Assembly (NCBI GenBank): GCA_010279815.1
Contig: QEOQ01000670.1
Coordinates: forward strand, 1,209,805-1,273,804
Origin: Brachionus plicatilis
Lineage: Eukaryota; Rotifera; Eurotatoria; Ploima; Brachionidae
DNA length: 64,000 nucleotides
Direction of reading: 5' to 3'
The notes beneath the pieces are model-generated. The model was not told the origin of the DNA. It worked only from the letters and a program-made list of their open reading frames with translations, and searched no databases. Both the position numbers and the translations under genes were made by a program. Shown piece by piece: positions 1-11,400 of the stretch. Numbering within the stretch: the stretch's first letter is position 1; each line of letters begins with the position of its first letter.

Positions 1-59
1 AATTAATCAGTTATTCGAATAAAACAATTTAAATTTTATTTTAAAATTTATTAATATAA

Positions 60-932
60 AAAAAAACAAAAAGAAACAATTTTGTAGAAAACAACGCGTT
101 TCGACCGATAGGCCTTCTTCAGGATCTAGATGACCGAGAATTACAATTTTTTAATTGATTAATTATGAAACAAAGAAGAAAATTTTATTTGAATTTATAT
201 AGAAATTATATAGAATATTACATTTTTAAGAATAAAAATTATAATTTTTTTTTCATTATTTGAAATATTAACTAAATTTAATTTACAATTATACAATGAA
301 TTTAAGAAAAGGTTAAGTTTCTAATTTTATCCAACTTATAGATTTTTTTTAATTAAAATTGGAATTTGAAATTTAATGAATAAATTAATTAAATCGGCTT
401 CAGTTGATTTTCTTATGGAATCATTATCAATATTTGGTTTAAATATTGAAAAAGAAAAATCTTGATCCGTGTGACCATCTAAATTGAAATCAATCGAGAC
501 TTCGGAACATTTGTCAAAATTACAGAGCGATTTTCTTAAATTTTTTCAAACTTTTTTATTGCGTATAAACGCTCTAAAATTATTTTTCTAGCTGATCTTT
601 TTGATTCCCCGATGTAAAATTCTATACATTTTAAACACTTAATTATGTATAAACTATTCCAGTAGCATCACAATTAGAATCACATAAAATAGGTAGAGAA
701 TAATTTTCATATTTACACAAAAAGTTTTTTCTGTAAATTGACAAATATTACATTCTTGTTTATTGCACTTATTTGAAAAAATTTTTTTTGAGTCATTCAG
801 ATTGAAATTGAGAACAAAAATCGAATCTAAGTTTTTATAAATTTTATTCACAATCATTAGATCTTTATCTTTGATATAAACTGAGTTCAATTTTACTATA
901 TCAAACGATTCCTTAATAACAATTTTATTCAC
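60..932 (-). mobile_element. Penelope-like retroelement, decayed 3' part (GIY-YIG end)
   Basis: On the minus strand a frame from 932 to about 656 encodes a lysine- and asparagine-rich stretch with the cysteine cluster CNKQECNIC. A shift of frame near 690 then continues as SLPILCDSNCDATGIVY, and a second shift continues as IIKCLKCIEFYIGESKRS. Together these give the GIY...YIG signature of a GIY-YIG endonuclease, preceded by a Cys-rich linker. That order is known for the C-terminal part of Penelope-like elements (PLEs). Frame breaks show the copy is dead. About 250 bp further downstream on the same strand lies a hammerhead-like motif (entry at 98-122), which fits the terminal repeats of PLEs. 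No reverse transcriptase part is visible, so the copy is 5' truncated near 932. A GIY-YIG domain from another element type is possible but less likely. Confidence 0.7.
98..122 (-). ncRNA. Hammerhead-ribozyme-like core of the PLE
   Basis: Minus strand reads CTGAAGA, a 13-nt segment able to form a 4-bp GC-rich stem (GGCC with GGTC, loop TATC), then GAAAC. This matches the CUGANGA - stem II - GAAA layout of the hammerhead core. One extra A follows CTGAAGA, and stems I and III are weak by eye, so the copy may be inactive. PLE terminal repeats are known to carry hammerhead motifs, and the GIY-YIG relic lies just upstream on the same strand. Confidence 0.4.
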
Positions 933-1815
933 CAGGGTCTAAAATTATTTTTTTTTTAATTTAAGAGGGAACAAAAAATATTATTTTTATACTGCTGAAT
1001 CTTAAAAGAATAAAATTTGACTTATGATATAAATACTCCTATTAAGTTCCAAAATAATCTGGAAAATTTCCCTTCATTTGAAAATATTTTTCACACTTTC
1101 AATCTTAAAACTTTGTTTAAAAAAAAAACATTCACATTCAATTACTAATAAAATAATAATTAAGCCTATAAAAAGCTTATTTTTTAGCTTGCACTTAAAT
1201 TAAATGAAAAACCAATTTTCAACCAGTTTATTGTTATTCCAACATTTCCAGGATCAATTAAAAAAATATTTTTTTGAAAATTTTAATCAACTAATCGAAA
1301 AAACTTGTTTAAAAATAAATGAATTTTAGAAGTGTTTTTTTGGATTCTAGCTTTGGCTAAAATCTGGTTACAAACAAAAATTTTCTATTTTCCTCGGTAA
1401 ATATAGAAATGCTCGGTAAGAAATGCTTTCCGCTTCTATAAAAAAGTAATAATATTTACTACTTTTTTGTTAATCAAGCTATTTTTTTTAGTGTCAATCA
1501 GTTCATTTTATTAAAAATAAATTTTTATTAGTTAATTTTAATCATTTACATAAACATTTTGCTAAAAAAAATTATTTTTCATTTGTGATAAAACATTTAT
1601 TAATTTATTTTATTTTAAGTAAATTTAAAAGAAAAAAAAAATCAATCTTATCACGTAACAAATAGTTGAAAGATAAATTTAAAGCAACAATAAAAAAACA
1701 TTGTCAATTTTACACCTTTTGAAATTTTTAAAAGCTAAATATTTTTTTAAGGCAGATAAAGACTTTATTTTTTGTCAAATTGAAGTTTTTCTAATTTAGC
1801 CGGTCCTTAGCAAAA

Positions 1816-1823
1816 TGACGTCA
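1816..1823. promoter_or_regulatory. TGACGTCA palindrome (CRE-like) upstream of ANKAR
   Basis: A perfect CRE/ATF palindrome, TGACGTCA, sits about 630 bp upstream of the ANKAR ATG. It is followed by CGTTGCTTAG, which resembles an RFX half-site. In this AT-rich sequence a perfect CRE is unlikely by chance but not excluded. Confidence 0.3.
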
Positions 1824-2354
1824 TTCGTTGCTTAGAGCTTTGTTTGCCCACGTTAAGTACACATCTAATTATTGATTTATTGTGGTCGGATGGATTGTAA
1901 CTTGGCAAAGAAAAAATATCATGATTTAAAAAATAAACAAAACACACAACAAACTTATTATTATTAATTTAAAAATAAAAATAAAATAAATTTGCTGCAT
2001 AAGTGGAGCCTAGAAGTAAAACAAAACTCTAAGCTCTTTCTAAATAATTCAAAAGCCTTAGAAAAGCCAACTAAACGAGCTGTTTATCCGATTATTTAAT
2101 CGCGAGTGGCCAAAGCGGCTCCGCTCTTACCTTTAATTTCTAAGAAATCTTAAATATTTAAAGAATTAGGTAAAGTTTAAACAATAATTAAATTTTAGTT
2201 TAGAACTCGGTGTCGCTATGGGCCCTCACCAACATTTTTTTTTCAAATAATAAAAGAATTTTTTTTCTATTTTTCTTTTCTTTTTTTTTTCTCTATTTCT
2301 TTACCAATTTATTTCCATAGAAATATCAATCTCGTTATGTATATTTATTTTTTA

Positions 2355-2392
2355 ATAATAATAATAATAATAATAATAAAAATAATAATAAA
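2355..2392. repeat. (TAA)n microsatellite
   Basis: A run of about a dozen TAA/AAT units, slightly interrupted, lies in the presumed 5' UTR or promoter of ANKAR. Confidence 0.8.
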
Positions 2393-2447
2393 ATGTAATA
2401 ATTTGAATTTTGTTTATTTTATTTTCAATTAATTTAGAGAATTTTAA

Positions 2448-5400
2448 ATGAATGGCTCACGGCCGGCACCAAGCTCGAAGCTGCGCGACGCAGCCACCAG
2501 AAAGCACACCGCCAGCGTCATAAGCATGTCCAGCTCCAACTACGAGGCCAACCCGGTCCACAAGGAGATTGACGAGGACCAAAATTTGCTCAACACCCCG
2601 GCGGTCCGCAACATCCTGGGCTTTGATCAGCGCTTTGACCGCGTCGAGGAGCAAGAACTGCTCGCCGAAATGAACTGCCACTGGTTGCTCTCCATAGACG
2701 ACTTCAAAGTTCCCATAGACCACCCCCAAGGCATGATCACCCAGATGAGTCCCCTGAACGACAATCACATGTTTCTGTTGGTTCCATTCGATGAGGCTGT
2801 GCCTGACATTGACTACCGCGAGCTGCACCAGATAATCCGCGAGCTCACCATCGGCATCTATGTCCTCAATCAGCACCCCTTTCTTCAGCTAGAGGCCAAT
2901 TTTGACCAGAGCACTTCTTGCCAGCTGCCCGTGGCCTATGTGGACACCAAACTCGGACAAATCATGATCAACACCGACTACTGGCTCAAGGCCCTCTGGC
3001 ACGGCTCCTATTTTCCGCGCGAGAAAAGAATAAAATTCACCGAAAGGTGGAGACAAATGATAGATGTGGATGCAAATGGAACTGCCCAGACCAAAAAGTC
3101 GGTGTTCTACGAGTTTATGAACTCGGGTCTGAGCGACATATGCAAAGACTCGGACTATGCGGCCATTTTTGAGGACAGGCCTAGTGATGTGATGGGAAAA
3201 AAGGATGACAGCAACTCTTTGGCTTTCGGAGTGGGCATGACCGCGGCAAATAGCGGATTTTTGCACGGAAATCAGCCTGCTTCAATCAACATGCAGGAGT
3301 ACAGCAACATGAGCGAAAATGAAATCCGCGACAATCTAAACACTTTGAAAGAGTGCGCTGACGATGTGTCAGTGCTGATGACTTTTGGACTCAATTCGGT
3401 CAGGTCTTATAAAAATATTTATGAAATTGACTCGGACTACTCGATAAATGCTTGTGTCCGAGGCGACAATCAAAAGGTAGACAACAAATTGCTGGAAAAA
3501 ATAAAGCCCATTCTGAATAATCATGAAAATTTTTTGAGACAAAATTTCGAGAAAAAAATTGAAATTAAAAAAAATTTAATTTATTTGAAAATAATTAGTT
3601 TTTTGACACCGTTTTTAATTGGCCTCAAGAGACGCATGAAAATACCGGACATGAACAATTTGCTTCCGTTGATGACTGGTGATGATGTTCAAACTGAGCG
3701 CGAGCTTCCCCCACTAATGCTCGGCTCGGACTTCAGGACAAGCAGATTTGTACCGCTGATTAATCAGGAGAAAAACAGCTATTTTCATCTGCATGGAGGC
3801 ATACAATTTGAGCTGGAAACGTGTCCCCTATCTCAATTGTAATTAGTTTTAAAAATTTGAATTTTAATAAAATTTTTTATTTTTTTCAGTAATTTGGAAA
3901 AAGAGTTTGACAAGATAGCATCAAAGTCGACCGAAGTGCTCAAATCGTATTTGGACTCTGAACAGCTGCAAGAATATAAAATACCTTTTATTACTGTAAA
4001 TAACAAAAAGTATGTATTTTTAAATATTTATGTTTTTTTTTAGAATTCAAAATTTCAAATATTTGTGCATTTAATTATTATTTTTGTCAAAATCATTCTT
4101 TTAAAAAAAAATTGAGATTTTATTAAAACTGAAATTGATTTCATAAATAAATTGTAGTGCTAAAGTTTTTGCTTCAAGCTATTATTTATTTTAATTTCAA
4201 ACAAAAATAATTCAAAATTAAATACTTGACAAAAACGTTAATAAGAATAAAATTTAAAATTTTTTTTGTCACCTTTTTTTGCATAAGATTAACTTGATGC
4301 GCATTAAAGTTTTCTAAAAAAAAGTTGCTTATTACTTGGTACTAGGATTAGATTACAAAAAACCTTTTCAGTCTCTAAATTTTAAAAATGTCTCTATTTT
4401 TATTTGAATAAAACAAAACTAAATTTTTTTTTATTGAAAAATTTGGGCGTTGAGTCAAATAAAAGACACCTTTATAAGCTTTTCTTTTAGATTTGTTAGC
4501 TTCAAGGCTTCCAATAAATTTTAAAATTTTAATGTTTGATTCAAAAATTTTCTAAATACCCTGCTGATATCCGCTGCATCTAAATGCGATTTTTGGATAC
4601 TGTGCATAGCATTTATTTCCGATTTTCTGGATTTCTGTCGACTAGGGCTTCGATCCAGCATTTAAAATTAAAATCTTAAATTTTAGAGCTACGTTTAAAG
4701 TTAAAAAATATTAAAAACCAAAAAATAGTCGAATTAAAATTTATTTATGTTTTAAGCTCTAATATGGTATTTATTAGTTATTAAATTCGAGTATAAGTGA
4801 ACTATATATTTTTAAAAAATTGGCTTTATAGATGATAGGAGTCCAACAGGAGACCCTAGTTGGCAGATACCCAAAAAATCGACTTTACATACAGTGGTGT
4901 TCCGGATTTAGTAATTTACCATAATTTACGTAAAAAATAGTAAATTTACGTAAATTTACCAAAGTAAAAAAACGTAAATTTATCAGATTTTACGTAAAAT
5001 TTGGTAAATTTCGAACATTTTACGTGAATTAATGTAAAAAAAAAATGTCCAAAAAATTTAAATGAAATTAAACGCCAAAAGTGCAATTTGATTTCAATGT
5101 CATTTCATTTCATTCGAAGTGCCAAATTATTTCAATGTTTTGGACATTTTTTTTTTACATTAATTTACGTAAAAAATAGTAAATTTACCAAATTTTACGT
5201 AACTATTGTAAAAAAACGTAAATTTATCAGATTTTACGAAAAATTTGGAAAATTTACTATTTTTTACGTAAATTATGGTAAATTACTAAATCCGGAGCAC
5301 CACTGTACATGCATATATTACCAAATTTTTGACCACATGGCTTTAAGAGGAACATTTTGGCATTAAACACCTCTTGCATAAAAGATACCTATAAAAGCTA

Positions 5401-8400
5401 ATATATCTCCTTTTGTAAATGAAAGTTTCGGATCTACAGCTTTCGGGTGACAATTGGTACAATTCAAAATAAATTTATCATGGACAAAAATCATGAAAAA
5501 TGCAGAGAGTTTGGTCTCATTTATTTACGTGTAGCATGGCTTTTTATATTTCTCATAAAAATTTATCTTTTTCGAAGTTTTTTTATTGTTAGTTTCTTCT
5601 TATTTAGGGTATTAATTATCTAAGTCTTCTTCTGAGTCATATTCAGTATTGGTTTATTGACAATAGTTTGTTTTAAGCAACTTAAATTTCTTCAAATCAA
5701 CTATTCAATTATTCTATTATTCAACTTTTCAAATTTTTAACTTATTCAACTATTTAATTTTACAATTTTTCAAAAAAGATTTAATCTAATATATTTATCT
5801 TGTTCTAAAAATTGATTCAAATAAAAAAAAATTTAAAAAGTTTAAAAAAATTAAGTCAAATTTACAAAAAATTTGAAAACAAAATAAATTTTAAGTTTAA
5901 AAAATTTAATCCAAAATAAACCATCTATTTTTAATGACAATGATGATACGGTTTATTTTAGGGTTAGATTTATTTTAACAAAATCTGATAAAATAGAGGG
6001 GTCCGGGGCGTAGCCCGGGTTTAGGGAGTTTGATTCAGCAATAAGTCTTAGGGTTATTGTTTAAATACTGCTTTTTTATTTGTATATTTCAAAATTTAAA
6101 ATTGATTCCAAAGTTTAGAAAAAAACAAATTATTATTAATTTTTGGATTCAATAAAGAAAAATGGGAGAAGTTGAACGAGTAATGAAAGTTGGAAAATTG
6201 AATAGTTAAATAGCTGAATAATTTTAAAAAATTCAAAAAATGAATAATAGAATAATTGAATAAGTTAAAAAGTTCGATAATTGAATAGGAGATAAGTCGA
6301 TTAATTTAAAAAAATTTAAAAATTTTTAAAATGGAATAATACAAAATGTTGTCCATTAATCTTGCATGAAAATAAAAATATTTTGTAATCAAAATTAATT
6401 AATTTTAATATTTTTTTGATTTTTAATTTTGATAGAAAAAAAATGGCAAAAAAGATTAAATTTATTGAGAAAAAACAAAACAAGTACCAAAAAGGGTCGA
6501 AAAAAACTCCTCCGGGTTTAGTGTGTTAAAAAATGTAGCAAAAATTTGAATATTTATTGAAATTTATCTGTAATTTATCTTTAATTGAAGAAAAAAAAAA
6601 CAAACTTTAATAAAAAATACTTTTATATTTAATTTTTAAAAAAACTTAAAAAAAAATAAAAAATTTCTTTAAAGATACTGGTCGATTAGGATTGATTTTG
6701 AAAGCTATTATTCGGCTTTTCCCCAAAAGCCTTACTGGGTATACAAGCTGACCGACGACTTGTCCAAACTAAAACCAAAACGTTTGCCAATGACTGACAT
6801 TCAAATTTATGATTTATTCAAAAAATACTTTGGCTATAAGAAAGCCACTAAATTTAAAGTAAAAACAAAAAATAAAAATTTAAATAAAATTTTTTTATTT
6901 TTTAAATAAAATTAAGAATTCATCATCAGGTCTTAGAGCGGCCTCTCAGCGCGGTCTAATAAACATTTTTCAGAGTTTTGCGCGCAAAATCCCAATCAAC
7001 CGTCTTTCTAAACATGACGAATTCGGTCTTTGCTTGACCCACTACGCCGCCATATACAACCGACCACTGATCATCAGCTCACTAATAATGGTCTCAATAG
7101 ATGTGAATACCAAACAACAAATAGATTATTTAGCCATAGGCCCGATGCCGCTGCACTACGCGGCACGAAGTGGTTCTTTGGACACGGTCTCTTGTTTGCT
7201 GGCTAGCTATGCCAATATTAGCTTTGCGGACAATGACGGGTGGGCTCCGATCCACCACGCATGCTACTTTGACAATGTGCCAGTTATTAAGCTTCTGATC
7301 CGAAGGCAGCAAGAATTGTTGGAAATAACCACTCGGAGCGAGTCGCGCAAGACTCCTATTTTGGTAGCTGCCAGCGCGGGCTCTCTTGAGGCCGTCAAGT
7401 GTTTGATCCATCTTGGGGCCAACATTGCTTTTCATGATGAAAATGGCTACAATGTCATTCACATTGCTGCTCATCGGAACAGAACCAATATAATTGATTA
7501 TTTTATTCAGAACGAGTATTCCCAGTTGCCTACTTGGAAACTGCTGATCAACATGCTGGCCAGTGACAAGGCTCAAGACAGATTGGCAAGTGTCAAGTGT
7601 CTTCAGCTGTTAACTAACCAGAGCAAAAAATTTTGGTCATCTATTCTAAATGCAGGCGGAATTGAGAAGTTGATCTCAATTATGAGAGTTTATGTTCAAA
7701 GTTTGACCAAGACAAGTGTGGAAGAGGTCGAAGAGGAGATCAGTTTTAATGCTTTGTCTGTCATATGCAATTTGTCCGATCAGGTAGCTGTCAAACAAAG
7801 GTTAAATGAAATTAAAGATCTTGGCAGCATTTTGATCAGGATTTTGGAATTGTCCAAAAATGAAGATTTGCACTCAAGATCGGCTATTTTGATCGCTGAT
7901 GTTGTTTCTGTGGATGAGAATAATAAGTCTTCGTTTGCCCAGCAAGGCTGTTTGGATCGTTTGATGGTTTTGTTAGATGGAGAGTATGAAGACTTGTTGG
8001 TGAATGCTATCAATGCTTTGGAAATTTTGTGCAAAGATAATCAGAATAATCAGGAATATTGTGCTGAAAAGGGAATTTTTCAAGGTTTTTTGACCATCAT
8101 GGAACTTAATTCAGGTATTTGAGATTTTTTTCTTTTTACTGCAGAATATTGAATTGTTCCGCGGATTTTTAGGGATCTAAATTGTAGGGCATAGCCTCAA
8201 ATGTGAGCAAATTTTCACAAAAGTTTTGAACAATTTTAGATTCGCTGATTTTTGAACACTTATTATTCACATTATTTCGACTATGTCATTTATTGATCGA
8301 AAAACACAAAATAAATTAGAGAAAAAGTAAGTCCAAGTCTTAAAGTCTTAACTTTCACTTATTGGAAAACATTTAAAAAATTTTAATGTTATAAAATGCT

Positions 8401-11400
8401 AAATTAAATGAGCTAAAAATTTCGGTATTTAATTGATCAATTTTTATTTTTTTAATAAAAATTTTACTTAATTTTTCACTTTTAAAATGAATATCAAAGA
8501 GAAGCATTGCTATTTTTTACGACCTAGAACCTCTTGCATAATTTTCTCTGTTTAAAAAAAAACAATTTTGTTTTTAATGTTCACAAAAAAATTGTTTTAT
8601 TAAATAAATTTTTTATTTTATTATTTTTTATATTTGGCTTTAAAATAATGAAATAAAAAATTTATTTGATAAGACAATTTTTTGTGAACATGATACAAAT
8701 TTGGCAAGAAATTTTTATCACGAAATGGCATTTTTGAAATTATGTGAACAAAAACAAAAAGATCACAAATTTGTTCACATTTTTGGTGAGACTCTACTGA
8801 TTAAAAAATATAATTTATTTAATGATGAGAAATAAAATTAAAAATATCAAATAATTACTAAAGTTTGAAGCTAAATTGGTTGTCATTACCATTTTAGTTT
8901 GTTTTGAAAAATATTAAAAATATTATTTAACTAATTAAAATTTTTTAACTAATTGAAATTTAGTTTAAATTTTATTATTTCAATGTTTTTTTAATATTAA
9001 AAAATTCAGACAGCAATCCCGATTAATTTAGGCTTTTGATTTGATTTGATATGTTTTCTTTTTAATTGAAAAGAATTCAATTTAATAAGAACGATTTCTT
9101 TGAAAAGATTAATAGAATAAAATTATTTGATTACAAATTTTATGTCATTTAAAATTCTAGATTATCACATTTTTTAATTATATTATCTTATTTACAGACT
9201 TTATAAACATTTAATCTAACTGCTTAGTCCAGTTTCTGTTAATTCTATGCATTGTTATTTCAATAATTTTTAATGCATGTGCATTTTTTAGAATTTTACA
9301 CAGAAGCTGGATTAAACAATTAAGAGGGATTCCCTGAATGTATTAGTCAAAACAATTTTTATCATCAAAATTAGTCTTTTAGTGAAAAATTAAGCAAGTT
9401 TAATCAGTTTTTTTTTTTTTTGATTTTTTAAAAAATTTAAAAATTTAGTTCTGAAAAAAAATTATGCAACAGAATACATTATATTGTGTATAAAATCAAA
9501 ACATTTATTTGGACATATTGATTTCGAGTCTTATAATCTCTATCAGACTACACTAACTTATTAAATTAAAGTTGGTAGAATACTAAAAATTTTTTGGAGA
9601 ACATCTTTTAAATTTTTATTAAAAAAAAAAGAATAATCTTTTTTAAGCACTTATAATCATCAGAATTTCTGACATTTAAAAAATTTAAATTTGAAGATTT
9701 GATTAAATCATCAGTAGCTGCGGCAATTTCTTCATTAACCTTTAAGAATAAAAAAAACCAAATAATCGCCTTAAATGAGGGAATATTTAAACCACTAATT
9801 GACCTGTTGAAATCGCGGAACATGACCGTACAATTGAAGGTGTCAATGGCCCTTGAGGCTCTTGCCATCCGCAATCAGACCACACAAGACGCCTTGCTTG
9901 AACTAGATGCAGCCACCTACATGATCCGATTGCTAGAGGTAAAGATTATTATTCAAAAATTTTAAACTAAAGAAAAAATCAAAAAAATTGCTTCCAAATA
10001 AGGATCATTCAACAATAAATGCTTATGTTGAACACGGCTCTAGTCAAAAATTAATAAGTTTAAATGTTGAATTAAATTCAAATGAGCCCGATAAAATTTT
10101 AACATTTGGAATTAAGAATTTTTTTAATCCAAATTTTAGACACTATTTAAATACTCAGGTTTGATCCTTTGCAATTTTTGAGTGTCGCTTGGACGTTTGC
10201 ATGAGCGACCATTTTTGTCCAAAAAGTATTTGCTTTGACTTGATTATTTAAATGTTCTTTGTTTTTTTATAGAGAATGTACTATGTCGGAGCAACTGTAG
10301 GTAAACGCTGATCGGGTTTTTCGAGTTTGAGTTTGTTTTCGCTTTTGAAATGAAAACCCTATTGGCATTTTAATTTTGTCTTGTTGTTAACATCAGTGTG
10401 TTTGAACCCTTAACATGCTTGCACTAAACTCACTGAACACAAAATAATTTCCTTCACAAAAACACTGGTCAATTTTGTGATCAATTAATCATTTATTTTA
10501 TCTTAATAAAGTTGTTTATAATTAATTATATAAACAAATAAAAATTTTAATTTATTAAAAATTTAGTCAAAAAATTGACCCTTCAAGAGTATAAAAAAAA
10601 TGAATCTTTTTATTAAGATTTTCTTTCAACTTTTAAAAAAATAAAATAATTTTTATCTATTCTTGAATCAGACTGTGTGTAAGTCAAAAATTTTTGTCAC
10701 TCTTTAGTTGTTTTTTAGTGAAGTCAATGACTTAAGAAATTTTTTTTTTAATCAATTTATTTTTAAATTATTTTTAATAGCATATATTTTTAATTTTTAA
10801 ATTAATTAATTTAATTTTTTTCTACAAAAATAATATAAATTTAAATTTTAAAATGTTTTTAGAATAGACTCCAGTTAATTGAAGAATAGGTAGAATCTTA
10901 GATGAAGAAGTCTTGGTAAGAGGATTTGAATAACAAATGACTTAACTTTAAACTAAAAAAATTCTTTGTGACTTGCGCAAAAGTCTGCCTTGAATTAATT
11001 AATTTAATGAGATTTTTACGATTTAAACCGATCAATTTAATTAATTTTTAACTTTATCCACATGTTATCATGAATGAAAATATTTTCCAAAAATTTTGTG
11101 GACTAAAGTGATACTTTTTATTAAGTATATGGAGTATGAATCCAAAATTGTGAAAGCTTTGATTTCATTTAGTTTTAGAAGTCTCAAAGTGGGCCTTGTA
11201 GACTCTGTTAAATTTGTTTTATCAAGTATAATTTATTATATGGAAATAAATCAAGAGTTTTTTTTTATCTATATAGCGTATTAAATAATTTATTAAAAGT
11301 TAATTATGACTTCGGATGACTAATTGTGTAAATTCTATGGAAAAATTAGGAATATTTTTAAAACTAATTTTATTTTGTAATTTGAATTTTTTAATTTTTA

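Larger units (their letters stand above)
933..2447. other. AT-rich upstream region of ANKAR, no gene seen
   Basis: No convincing coding frame is seen. It holds a TGACGTCA site (separate entry), a GC-richer stretch around 2100-2225 and a (TAA)n microsatellite near 2355-2395 shortly before the ANKAR start codon. The 5' UTR and promoter of ANKAR presumably lie here. The stretch near 2105 has a weak tRNA box A look but no box B or cloverleaf. Confidence 0.5.

Noticed and set aside
2100..2160. Possible tRNA (GAGTGGCCAAAGCGG resembles box A)
   Set aside because: No box B, no acceptor stem and no cloverleaf can be drawn.
5088..5366. 92-codon ORF
   Set aside because: It lies inside the palindromic MITE and is made of its iterated TTTACGTAAA words.
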